DNA of 64,000 nt from Sporosarcina sp. FSL K6-1522 (GTDB lineage Bacteria; Bacillota; Bacilli; Bacillales_A; Planococcaceae). The notes beneath the pieces were generated by a model that had not been told where the DNA came from, searched no databases, and was given only the letters and a program-made list of their open reading frames with translations. The position numbers and the translations under genes were made by a program. Shown here one piece after another: positions 28,802 to 36,192 of the stretch; position 1 is the stretch's first letter; every line of letters starts with the position of its first letter. The stretch is from NCBI RefSeq assembly GCF_038622445.1, contig NZ_CP152019.1:3446501-3510500 (forward strand). Reading direction: 5' to 3'.

Positions 28802-28819
28802 TTTTCTCCCCCAATTCCC

Positions 28820-29602
28820 TTACATGTATAAACCACCATTGACGTTAATGGTTTGACCCGTAATATAATTTGCTTTCGTCAGATACAGTACGGCTTCCGC
28901 CACTTCGTCCGTTTGCCCTAGACGCTTCATCGGAATTTTTGACACGATGGAATCTTTCACCGCATCCGGCATTGCTGCAACCATTTCCGTTTCAATAAAC
29001 CCTGGGCAGATCGCATTGACCGTTATCCCACTTTTAGCCGTCTCCAACGCCAATGATTTTGTAAATCCAATCATTCCCGCTTTAGAAGCAGCATAATTCG
29101 TTTGACCAAATCCGCCCGCCTGACCGATGATTGAGCTAATATTAATAATGCGACCGGATTTTTGTTCCAGCATATGTTCAATTACTGCTGAAGTCGTTGT
29201 AAAAACACTATTCAGATTGACATTGATCACTTCATTCCACTCCGATTCAGACAGTTTGCGGAATGTGCGATCTCGTGTGATACCCGCATTATTGACAAGG
29301 ATATCAATCTTTCCATAGCGATTTTTCACGTCCTCGATTAACCTATTGACGTCTTGTGAATCAGCTATATTCGCTTGAATCGCGTACGAGCTACCGCCGT
29401 TCTTTTCAATTTCTTCGACAACGGCATCCGCACACTCCATGTTGGATTGATAATTGATGACGACCTGTGCACCTTGCTCGGCCAACGCTTTAGCGATTGC
29501 AGCGCCAATCCCACGTGATCCACCTGTTACAACGGCAACTTTGCCGGCAAGCGGTTTTTGGATACTCTTTTCTTCCAATATCTCCATCGTAGTCATTGTC
29601 AT
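28820..29602 (-). CDS. phaB: Acetoacetyl-CoA reductase (3-oxoacyl reductase) PhaB
   Basis: NADPH-dependent short-chain dehydrogenase supplying (R)-3-hydroxybutyryl-CoA to the synthase. Cofactor motif VVTGGSRGIGAAIAKAL, NNAGITRDRTFRKL near residue 90, the catalytic Ser in INISSIIGQ, YAASKAG for Tyr/Lys, and the C-terminal NYITGQTINVNGGLYM are all present. Several ATGs crowd the start; 29602 is best spaced from AGAGG. Its position between phaR and phaC makes PhaB more likely than FabG. About 260 residues. Confidence 0.93.
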   Translation of the reverse strand: MTMTTMEILEEKSIQKPLAGKVAVVTGGSRGIGAAIAKALAEQGAQVVINYQSNMECADAVVEEIEKNGGSSYAIQANIADSQDVNRLIEDVKNRYGKIDILVNNAGITRDRTFRKLSESEWNEVINVNLNSVFTTTSAVIEHMLEQKSGRIINISSIIGQAGGFGQTNYAASKAGMIGFTKSLALETAKSGITVNAICPGFIETEMVAAMPDAVKDSIVSKIPMKRLGQTDEVAEAVLYLTKANYITGQTINVNGGLYM

Positions 29603-29662
29603 CGTCATCCTCTATCCACTCCCAATCATCTATTTTCCATACACAAACTTACTTGCAAAGCA

Positions 29663-30097
29663 TTACTGCTTTTCTTTCGCCGAAGGCCCTGGCTTTGTCG
29701 TGAGTTCTTCCAGCATTTCCAGTACCTTTTCTACTTTCTTATCTATATGTGTAACGGCCTTTTTAAGCTGGCCGATTTCTTTACCCAGTTCATTTTTCAG
29801 CGTGTCTTCTTCGATTTTCTCTTCCAAATCATCCACTTTGCCCTCTAAATTCACGATAAGGGAAGCAACGCTAGCAATTTCCCCTCTCGTTGGCATATTG
29901 ACTTGTTTCAAATAGGCTTCCGTCATTTTGGTTACAAGCTCTTGGTACTGCAAGTTATTCGTTAAGGTCTGGCCCATCCCCTCCGAGAAAGACTCCTTTT
30001 TCAGCGTTTCTTGAATGACTTCACCCCAAGTTGCTTCCGTTCGTTCATAAATGTCTTTCCACATCGTAAATGGATCAAACAGCTTTGTTTGCGACAA
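29663..30097 (-). CDS. phaR: PHA synthase subunit PhaR
   Basis: A 144-residue partner subunit required for class IV synthase activity. The N-terminus SQTKLFDPFTMWKDIYERTE is characteristic, followed by SEGMGQTLTNNLQYQELVTK and a long coiled-coil (NLEGKVDDLEEKIEEDTLK, then KKAVTHIDKKVEKVLEMLEEL). The start is TTG 30097, nine bases after AAGGAGA. First gene of the phaRBC operon, divergent from phaQ. Confidence 0.92.
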   Translation of the reverse strand: MSQTKLFDPFTMWKDIYERTEATWGEVIQETLKKESFSEGMGQTLTNNLQYQELVTKMTEAYLKQVNMPTRGEIASVASLIVNLEGKVDDLEEKIEEDTLKNELGKEIGQLKKAVTHIDKKVEKVLEMLEELTTKPGPSAKEKQ

Positions 30098-30263
30098 TCG
30101 AATTCATCTCCTTCACAACATTTCTGAAACCTTCTTAAGTGTACCTGCGCCCCATTTGTTATGAAATAAATAGAAAGAACCATATTTCCACCAATTACCA
30201 ACACGTTATTATACGAGTCGACAGAGGTAATTCTAATATTACAAATTATTATTTTTATCGCAT

Positions 30264-30292
30264 TTGACACTTCGAACAGATAGGTGTAAATT
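30264..30292 (+). promoter_or_regulatory. Sigma-A promoter of phaQ
   Basis: TTGACA (30264-30269), 17-base spacer, TAAATT (30287-30292), about 40 bases before the phaQ start, in the 236-base region divergent from phaR. Confidence 0.65.
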
Positions 30293-30332
30293 ACATGTAT
30301 AAGTATTTAACAAGTAAGGTGAGTGATGAGGT

Positions 30333-30743
30333 ATGAGTACGCAGCAAGAAGAACCTAAACATAGTAAAGGGGCTAATTTAGGCGCTCCGAAAAACTTTTT
30401 AATACCGATTACGTTGTTACATTTACGGGATTTGAATGCCCATGGCTATGAATTGATGGAGAAAATCACACAATTCGGCGTCGAATCCATCGATCAAGGC
30501 AATTTCTATCGGATTCTTCGCCAGCTTGAAAAAGATGCACTGGTGACATCCGTTTGGGATACGACAACGGGTGGACCTGCAAAACGTATTTATTCCATAA
30601 CAGCAGCTGGTGAGCAGTACTTAGAACTATGGGCCGGTTCTCTCAGTTACTATCAAAAAATGCTCGATCAATTTTTCACATTGTACAATCCGTTTTATGC
30701 CGCTTTTAAAACGACGGCTAAAGAACAAGAAGAGAACAACTAA
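30333..30743 (+). CDS. phaQ: PhaQ, PadR-like regulator of PHA genes
   Basis: A 136-residue winged-helix protein of the PadR type: FLIPITLLHLRDLNAHGYEL at the recognition domain start, GNFYRILRQLEKDALVTSVW near residues 60-80, and TGGPAKRIYSITAAGEQYL near 85-103, with a C-terminal helical dimerisation region. In Bacillus megaterium PhaQ represses phaQP and is relieved by PHB. It starts at ATG 30333 behind AAGGTGAGTGATGAGGT. Followed after 77 bases by phaP. Confidence 0.92.
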   Translation: MSTQQEEPKHSKGANLGAPKNFLIPITLLHLRDLNAHGYELMEKITQFGVESIDQGNFYRILRQLEKDALVTSVWDTTTGGPAKRIYSITAAGEQYLELWAGSLSYYQKMLDQFFTLYNPFYAAFKTTAKEQEENN

Positions 30744-30820
30744 ACAACGGGATTTATGCAAAACATTGCATGCCATAAATCATCAATACATGCTGGACCC
30801 ATTTAAAAGGAGGAGTTAAT

Positions 30821-31273
30821 TTGGCGACTAACAAAGGGAAACAAGCAGAAACACATAACGGCGGGGGGGTATGGTGGGACGGTTGGTTAAACAGTGTGCA
30901 AACCATGGAAGGTCTTCAACAGGAGATGGAGAACCAGTCATTGCACATGTTTGATCATCAAAAGACGTTGCTGCAATCATCACGTAAGGCCTTGTCCAAC
31001 TTGGAAAAGGCATCTTCTACAGTTGCTGAGGTCGTACAACCTTACAGCGAACTAGACAAGATGAAAGATATCCATGATCAAGTACAGGCCTTTTCATGGA
31101 ATTCAGGTCATGCCCTTCTCGATTTGTTTGCTCAATCACAACAACAAATGACAGACACTATGCAAGAAACACTCGTCTTACAACAAAAAGGACGCACGGA
31201 AGCACTGAAAACACTAGAAACGATTACAGCGCAAATCAAGGACTTCCAAAAAGGGCTTTTGGTAGCCCAATAA
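30821..31273 (+). CDS. phaP: Phasin PhaP
   Basis: A 150-residue, almost entirely helical, non-membrane protein expected to coat PHA granules. It has a WWDGWLNSVQTMEGLQQEME segment near the N-terminus followed by long amphipathic helices (SHALLDLF type segments, then QQQMTDTMQETLVLQQKGR and ETITAQIKDFQKGLL). Sequence conservation of phasins is low; the call rests on helicity and on the position directly after phaQ. The start is TTG 30821 behind AAAAGGAGGAGTTAAT. Confidence 0.85.
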   Translation: MATNKGKQAETHNGGGVWWDGWLNSVQTMEGLQQEMENQSLHMFDHQKTLLQSSRKALSNLEKASSTVAEVVQPYSELDKMKDIHDQVQAFSWNSGHALLDLFAQSQQQMTDTMQETLVLQQKGRTEALKTLETITAQIKDFQKGLLVAQ

Positions 31274-31732
31274 ATATTTGGTAGATCATTAAAAAAGAGG
31301 TTTAACTCTATTCCACATGGGGTAGAAATAGAGTACAAGGCGGAACTACCGAAAGAAGACATTTATAGACGAGCTACCTGCAAATGACTTCCGACGTTGA
31401 AATGCACAGCCTTGGCGGAAAATTTCTTTACTGGCGATAGGTACACTCGTCGGGAACCGAGCAAGTGAGGTTCAGTTCACCATTTAGTACATCAAGCAAG
31501 TAAGTCGTAAATTTTTTGTGGAAGTGCAACTTGAAGACTGACTGCACATGGAGAAGATCACGAAGGTTTCATTGTGACGATCCAGCCCAAATATGGCTTC
31601 GCAGTTCAGCCACATCAACTGCATTGACGAGCGTTCCCTTTTCGTCAGGTAGTATACAACAGCACGTATGTAAGAATGAAATAACGTTACCATTTTCCGC
31701 GTGCTCCCTTTGCTATAGAATAGAAGGGAACG
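31274..31732. other. Unexplained intergenic block after phaP
   Basis: About 460 bases with GC near that of coding DNA but no frame with a ribosome binding site. A minus-strand frame of 85 codons (31484-31741) has an odd Ser/Cys-rich tail (MCSQSSSCTSTKNL) and no start signal. I saw no clear inverted repeat except the terminal hairpin at 31733-31768. It may be a dispersed repeat or an eroded gene. Confidence 0.5.
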
Positions 31733-31768
31733 AAAAAGCATGGTCCTTCGTAAAGGAGCATGCTTTTT
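31733..31768 (-). terminator. Intrinsic terminator of the LysM/propeller gene
   Basis: Stem AAAAAGCATG-g-TCCTT / AAGGA-g-CATGCTTTTT, four-base loop, about 18 bases after the stop codon at 31786 and also suited to stop transcription from the other side. Confidence 0.8.
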
Positions 31769-31785
31769 TCCTGTTTGTACAATCC

Positions 31786-33606
31786 TTACGGTAAAAATAA
31801 CAGCGTTGACGTGATTTTTTGAATATGCTCCTCATCTGCCCATAAAATGAAATAATTGAAGGGGCGACCAGCGATGGTCATAGGACTTGGATAACGTGCA
31901 ATGAAAGCCGCCTGCCCTTTCCTATTTGCAGGTTGATCCGCCGAAGGGTAAATGGTGCATGTCTGCTCGTAAGCATTTTGCGACTTAATTATACGAGGTG
32001 CCGAACCGTAGGGCATAGATGGTTGGGTGGCCTCGGCATGGCAAACTTCATCCATATTGTCTGATCCAAATAGGGCTGAAATCTGAAAAAAGCCGTCACT
32101 GCCCTCGTAGCGTGTATCTGTCACGCGTACCCAGCTCGCTGGATATTGGAAGCTAACACCAAATACTTCGCTTGTAAATTGTTGTTGAGCTAAATCCATA
32201 ACGGCCGCTGGCGACCACTGTAAGGCGACAATGTTCTCTCCTTCCAGTAATCGAATCGGAGCGGGATGATGCAAATCAACGATCCATAGCTCATTGGCAG
32301 ATTGCTGTTCCCGACATCCTGATAGATAAGCGAGTTTTTTGCCTTCTGGCGACCAAGAAACAGGCGTCGAAAAACAATTCGACAATGCCCAAGTGTGATC
32401 ATGCTCTCCCTTCCGTTCAACCGTTCGAATTTGTGAAAAATAGCCTCGATCTTCAAAGGCCGTTGCACTATAACCGATTTGCTGGGAATCTGGCGACCAA
32501 ATAGGAAAATAATTTTTGGCAAGCGGACCGCCTTTTATCATCGAAACCTGCCCTGTTGACAGCTCTATTGTGTAAATAAGCGAAATACTTGCCCCAGGCG
32601 TTGTGTACAAAGCAAAAGTACCATCGGGCGAAAGGCGGGCATTTTGCAGCGCACCTTCTGTATTCTTAGTCAATTGCTTCCTTTTCGCACCATCCGTTTC
32701 AATCCGAAACAATTGGCTTGTTCCAGATGCGTCCGGTGCTTGAAATAATAATTCCGTACCACTCGGAAACCAGCCAACATCCGTCGCATGGGGCTGAACA
32801 ATGCTTTCTGCCGCATGAAGCGTTGCATTATACAGCATAATATTCCCTCGAGCTGTATACGCTAATCGCACACTATCCGGTGACCAATCAAGACGAAAAT
32901 CTCCCCCCTCATCCAACTGATCGACGCCGGCAACGAGCCCCGTATCAACATAAATAACATAAACAATCCGATTCTTTCCTACAAAAGCGATACGATTGCT
33001 ATCGGGCGACCATACCGGCGTTGAAATAGTGTCTCCCAAACCAGTTGTTAACTGTTTCCGTTCACCATTGCGCAAATTAACGGTCCAAATATCAAACTGT
33101 CCGCCTCGATTTGACGTATAGGCAATAAAACCATCATCGCCTGAAAAAGCATAAGGTATGGTTAACTTCATCCCCGGCTGAATAGTCATCGAGGGCAGCG
33201 CATTCACTTGTTGGATTCGTTCAGGATTAGCCTGCCCTCCCGCCATTACATTAAAACGTTGGGCAAGCTTTTGCAGTGTATCGCCCGCCTGTACTGTATA
33301 ATAAGGAACACCAGGCGGTATGTTAAGCAACTGACCAACTTGCAAACGATACGGTGGCTGTAAATGGTTGGCTTCAACAATGACAGCAAGCGGCACACCA
33401 TACGTATGAGCAATTTGATACACGGAATCACCCGACTGCACCCGATACAGGTTGACACCTGGCGGAATAGACAATTGTTGTCCGCTTACGAGTGAATAAG
33501 GTGCCTCCAGCTGATTGGCCGCAATGAGTGATTGAACCGGCAATCCCCAACGTTGTGCAATGTGACTCACGGTATCACCAGGACGAACCCTATAAAAAAA
33601 TTGCAT
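31786..33606 (-). CDS. Triple LysM - TolB-like beta-propeller protein
   Basis: A 606-residue protein with three LysM repeats at about residues 1-150 (FYRVRPGDTVSHIAQRWGLP, LYRVQSGDSVYQIAHTYGVP, YYTVQAGDTLQKLAQRF). From about 160 to 470 it has PD40/TolB-type blades, with repeated SPDSNRIAFVG, SPDSVRLAYTA, SPDGTFALYTT, SPDSQQIGYSA and SPEGKKLAYLSG. A further C-terminal domain of about 130 residues is unassigned. LysM repeats bind peptidoglycan or chitin-like glycans. No classical signal peptide is seen, so either it acts on the forming spore coat, as other signal-less LysM proteins do, or it uses an unusual route. ATG 33606 behind GAAAGGATG is preferred. Confidence 0.83.
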   Translation of the reverse strand: MQFFYRVRPGDTVSHIAQRWGLPVQSLIAANQLEAPYSLVSGQQLSIPPGVNLYRVQSGDSVYQIAHTYGVPLAVIVEANHLQPPYRLQVGQLLNIPPGVPYYTVQAGDTLQKLAQRFNVMAGGQANPERIQQVNALPSMTIQPGMKLTIPYAFSGDDGFIAYTSNRGGQFDIWTVNLRNGERKQLTTGLGDTISTPVWSPDSNRIAFVGKNRIVYVIYVDTGLVAGVDQLDEGGDFRLDWSPDSVRLAYTARGNIMLYNATLHAAESIVQPHATDVGWFPSGTELLFQAPDASGTSQLFRIETDGAKRKQLTKNTEGALQNARLSPDGTFALYTTPGASISLIYTIELSTGQVSMIKGGPLAKNYFPIWSPDSQQIGYSATAFEDRGYFSQIRTVERKGEHDHTWALSNCFSTPVSWSPEGKKLAYLSGCREQQSANELWIVDLHHPAPIRLLEGENIVALQWSPAAVMDLAQQQFTSEVFGVSFQYPASWVRVTDTRYEGSDGFFQISALFGSDNMDEVCHAEATQPSMPYGSAPRIIKSQNAYEQTCTIYPSADQPANRKGQAAFIARYPSPMTIAGRPFNYFILWADEEHIQKITSTLLFLP

Positions 33607-33731
33607 GTCGAACACATCCTTTCAAGATGAAAGTCTAAATGATAAAGATACCTATTTCAGCAAAGCAAGACCTATTCCCGCCTCTGTCCATACCTATGTT
33701 ATTCAAAAGATGGGCGGCATGTTCTGCCCAA

Positions 33732-33750
33732 GAACAAAAGCGCTGGAGCC
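33732..33750 (+). repeat. Remnant of GC-rich dispersed repeat interrupted by MITE-like copy 2
   Basis: AACAAAAGCGC followed by TGGAGCC matches the two ends of the repeat at 60517-60642 (AACAAAAGCGC at its start, GCGCTGGAGCC at its end), with the middle deleted. The sequence TAGAC expected next is found on the far side of the MITE-like insertion. Confidence 0.6.
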
Positions 33751-33859
33751 TATATAAACTGAACTAAAGAATCCCATTAACACCAATCGGCGCTTCGGCT
33801 ACCGCGTGTATGGCGCCTTCGCTGGATAATAGATGAAAATCATAAGTTCAACCTATATA
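33751..33859 (+). repeat. MITE-like element, copy 2
   Basis: A 109-base segment from TATATAAACTGAACTAAAG to CATAAGTTCAACCTATATA. Termini are imperfect inverted repeats of about 13-17 bases, differing mainly by transitions. It lies between GGAGCC and GAC, which are contiguous as GGAGCC-TA-GAC in the repeat near 60.6 kb, consistent with insertion at a TA that was duplicated. No coding capacity. Central block ATGGCGCCTTCGCTGG is shared with the other copies. Confidence 0.82.
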
Positions 33860-33874
33860 GACAACAAAAAAAAA

Positions 33875-33910
33875 CAAACCACTCTCATTATATGAACGAG
33901 AGTGGTTTGC
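33875..33910 (-). terminator. Intrinsic terminator of VLRF1-family gene
   Basis: Stem AAACCACTCTC / GAGAGTGGTTT followed by GTTTTTTTTTG on the minus strand, directly after the stop at 33913. Confidence 0.85.
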
Positions 33911-33912
33911 TA

Positions 33913-34707
33913 TTATTTTTCAAACACTTGATGCAGGATGTCAGCCGGTTTGCTGTTATTCAAGTTTTTGTGAATGCAACTTGCTGGTTTTTCGCGTAAG
34001 ATCTCGGCAAAAGCTTTTGCTAATTCCGCTTCCCCGACTACATGAATCTCCTTCCAACCGCGCTCTTTCTTCAGTCGTTCCACGGTTTCGCCCATTTCTT
34101 TATAAAAACGACCTAAGTTTTCTTTCAACCTTGATTCCAACACATCCACCTTGCTACTGCCGATGGAGGGATGATCGTCTTTCGTCACTTTCTTTCGATC
34201 CCCCCATCCCTGAAGTTTCGGATCAAAATCATACATTAGCTCATCATATAGGAAGCCCATTGCCGTATCTAATATGCGTACTTCCCCAAAGCTTGGTAAA
34301 ACAATGCCCGCCTCTGGATAAGCTTTGTACATATATTCCAACTCTTGGAGCACCGGATGATCTTCCCAATGGAAACTGGTTTTCACATGCACTTGAACAT
34401 AATAGACAGACCATAATTCCGGGTCTTCCGAAGCAAAGATCACAACGCCTTTGTGTAAATCATTTTGATTGTCTTCGATTTCTTTAACAACTTTGTCCCG
34501 AAGTTCTTTAAATGCCTTCAATTCGGTTTCATCCTCAGAAGCCGATAAATATTCTTCAATTCGCTTTAAGCCACTTTTCAAATGAATTTTCCATGCACCT
34601 TTCAGCTGATCAGGATCGGCTGGATTGGTATTGACATACGCGCTTAGCACACAGCGAGTTGGGCTGCGAAATTCTTTTAACGTCTGAAGCTCTTCAATCA
34701 ATGACAT
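33913..34707 (-). CDS. VLRF1-family aeRF1-type release factor-like protein
   Basis: A 264-residue cytoplasmic protein resembling the VLRF1 (Vms1-like release factor 1) family: SLIEELQTLKEFRSPTRCVL then SAYVNTNPADPDQLKGAWKI at the N-terminus, GVVIFASEDPELWSVYYVQV near residue 100, YPEAGIVLPSFGEVRILD near 145 and a C-terminal EIHVVGEAELAKAFAEIL. The family is related to the eRF1 tRNA-hydrolysing domain and is suspected to release stalled nascent chains. Catalysis is not proven for bacterial members. ATG 34707 follows AAAGGAGGTCCAGC. Confidence 0.75.
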   Translation of the reverse strand: MSLIEELQTLKEFRSPTRCVLSAYVNTNPADPDQLKGAWKIHLKSGLKRIEEYLSASEDETELKAFKELRDKVVKEIEDNQNDLHKGVVIFASEDPELWSVYYVQVHVKTSFHWEDHPVLQELEYMYKAYPEAGIVLPSFGEVRILDTAMGFLYDELMYDFDPKLQGWGDRKKVTKDDHPSIGSSKVDVLESRLKENLGRFYKEMGETVERLKKERGWKEIHVVGEAELAKAFAEILREKPASCIHKNLNNSKPADILHQVFEK

Positions 34708-34854
34708 GCTGGACCTCCTTTGATTTTCCCTCGATAGAAGTATGCCCATCTCGCGCTAAATTAACGGCTGACAATTCTTTATGGGTAATCTGGTCCTGAC
34801 ATGCTCTGTTTTTCACGAGTTCAAGGTATATCTTCTAGCAAAAATGGATATACT

Positions 34855-34976
34855 ACTAATCACAGAGGCGCGGCACAGCTCTGTCCCGCGTACCGGGGCA
34901 CTTTCGACGGAAGGTGAAAAACAATACACCGCCCAATCCGACTAGGGATTTAGCCGAAGCCTAGTAGTGCCGCATT
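34855..34976. other. GC-rich structured intergenic element
   Basis: Within the 400-base gap between the VLRF1-like and rhodanese genes lies a GC-rich block with four consecutive hairpins: ACAGAG / CTCTGT nested with GCGGCACAG / CTGTCCCGC, CACTTT / GAAGGTG, GGTG / CACC around AAAAACAATA (as complements), and ACTAGG / CCTAGT. No frame is open. It may be a structured RNA of the VLRF1 leader (minus strand) or a dispersed repeat. Confidence 0.45.
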
Positions 34977-35004
34977 TTACATAGGAATGTATTGAGCAAT
35001 AAAT

Positions 35005-35045
35005 AAAAGGAATCAGCCGCTTATAAGCATAGCTGATTCCTTTTT
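35005..35045 (-). terminator. Intrinsic terminator of rhodanese gene
   Basis: Thirteen-base stem AAAAGGAATCAGC / GCTGATTCCTTTT followed by T/A runs on either side, 65 bases after the stop codon. Confidence 0.8.
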
Positions 35046-35109
35046 GCGGTAATTCGTATGTATTTCCATAGTGTATACTTGGTCCATTTCCTTGCTACGG
35101 TGCACCTGA

Positions 35110-35478
35110 TTATTCAACTTCCCCCGTCCAAGACGACATGCCTTCTGAAACATTAACAACATCGTAGCCATCGCCTGCTAAAATAGCACTCGCTTCTTTG
35201 GAACGATTACCACTGCGGCAAATAACAATATATTGTTCAGCCGAATCTAAATCGGCTCGGTTGCCTTTTTGCAATTCGGACAAAGGAACATTGACCGCTC
35301 CAATGATATGCCCTTCTTCAAACTCCTCTACTTCCCGGACATCTAGCACAATCGCTCCCTTGTCTACATGCTGTTGAATATCCTTCAACACAATCGTTTC
35401 ATAGCCTTCTGCGTTTTTAGCGCCACAAGCTGTTAATAAAAATACAAAAACAATCACTAGCCAACTCCATTTTTTCAT
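35110..35478 (-). CDS. Rhodanese-domain lipoprotein
   Basis: A 122-residue lipoprotein: signal VIVFVFLLTACGAKN with the lipobox Cys at residue 18, then a single rhodanese domain (IVLDVREVEEFEEGHIIGAV, VPLSELQ) with the catalytic Cys in YIVICRSGNRSKEA near residue 86. It is expected to be anchored on the outer face of the membrane and to carry a persulfide or act in a thiol reaction. Rhodanese lipoproteins of this size are common in Bacillales with unknown substrate. Single gene, starting at ATG 35478. Confidence 0.88.
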   Translation of the reverse strand: MKKWSWLVIVFVFLLTACGAKNAEGYETIVLKDIQQHVDKGAIVLDVREVEEFEEGHIIGAVNVPLSELQKGNRADLDSAEQYIVICRSGNRSKEASAILAGDGYDVVNVSEGMSSWTGEVE

Positions 35479-35671
35479 GACAATTCTTCCCTTTCATCGC
35501 TATAATTATCTGCCCCCATCTTACCCTGTTTCTCCTATTTTGTATAATCAATCATGATCAATTCCCCTTACAGCTCCCAATCTGCAAAGTCCATTATTTA
35601 GGTCAAATAGTTAGCGGAGATTAGGGAAGACTAGGTCTTGAAGTTTCATTAAAAATGAAGGAGGAAAAATG

Positions 35672-35893
35672 ATGCCTAAATTTACCCCGAAACCGAATGA
35701 TTCGGATGATAATGTCAACCGACTGAAGAAAACCATCAGCAATATGGAAGCTGCAGAAGCCGCAATGGAATTTGCAGAAGGAAAAGAACTTGCCGCCATA
35801 AAGGAGAAAAATGAACGGCGGAAAGAAAGCATTGAAGGATTACAAGAGGAAATTCGCGCAGAAAATAAATCACGCATTAATGGGTACTTATAA
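35672..35893 (+). CDS. tlp: Small acid-soluble spore protein Tlp
   Basis: A 73-residue, highly charged helical protein resembling Bacillus Tlp: NVNRLKKTISNMEAAEAAME, then EKNERRKESIEGLQEEIR. Tlp is a minor spore-core protein made in the forespore. It starts at ATG 35672, seven bases after AAGGAGG; the preceding ATG is closer than usual to the ribosome binding site. Followed by a strong terminator. Similarity is from memory of the family pattern. Confidence 0.82.
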   Translation: MPKFTPKPNDSDDNVNRLKKTISNMEAAEAAMEFAEGKELAAIKEKNERRKESIEGLQEEIRAENKSRINGYL

Positions 35894-35903
35894 AGTGAAA
35901 CTT

Positions 35904-35942
35904 CAATCAGTGGGGGTTTCCCTCATCCCCCACTGATTGTTA
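35904..35942 (+). terminator. Intrinsic terminator of tlp
   Basis: Perfect 13-base stem CAATCAGTGGGGG / CCCCCACTGATTG ending TTAGTT, 10 bases after the tlp stop codon. Confidence 0.88.
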
Positions 35943-35962
35943 GTTGAACCAATCAGGCTTTT

Positions 35963-36035
35963 ACGGGCAGTTGATCTCCCACTTATCTTTAGCGTATTTT
36001 TACTTAAGTTTTGAAGTGGGAGTCTTCCTGCCCGT
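35963..36035. repeat. Large bipartite inverted repeat between tlp and the RNase H-like gene
   Basis: Two stacked stems: ACGGGCAG / CTGCCCGT (outer) and CTCCCACTT / AAGTGGGAG (inner), separated by five-base internal loops and enclosing a 29-base AT-rich loop. It does not end in a T-run, so it is not a simple terminator. The layout recalls the end hairpins of IS200/IS605-type elements, but no transposase is present. Confidence 0.6.
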
Positions 36036-36192
36036 TAATGCAGGATAAAAGTACGGATTACCTCTTCTTGGTATAAACTATAAGGTATCTATGCGATTGC
36101 CCATCATGGACAGCTACTGGCTGACGATGGGATCAAACATAGATGCCTTTTTTCTCATACATGAAAGAATGACTGATAGGGGAGGTTTAAAA

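Noticed and set aside
31484..31741. 85-codon minus-strand frame as a possible transposase fragment
   Set aside because: The Ser/Cys-rich C-terminus and lack of any catalytic motif or flanking inverted repeat give no support for a transposase.
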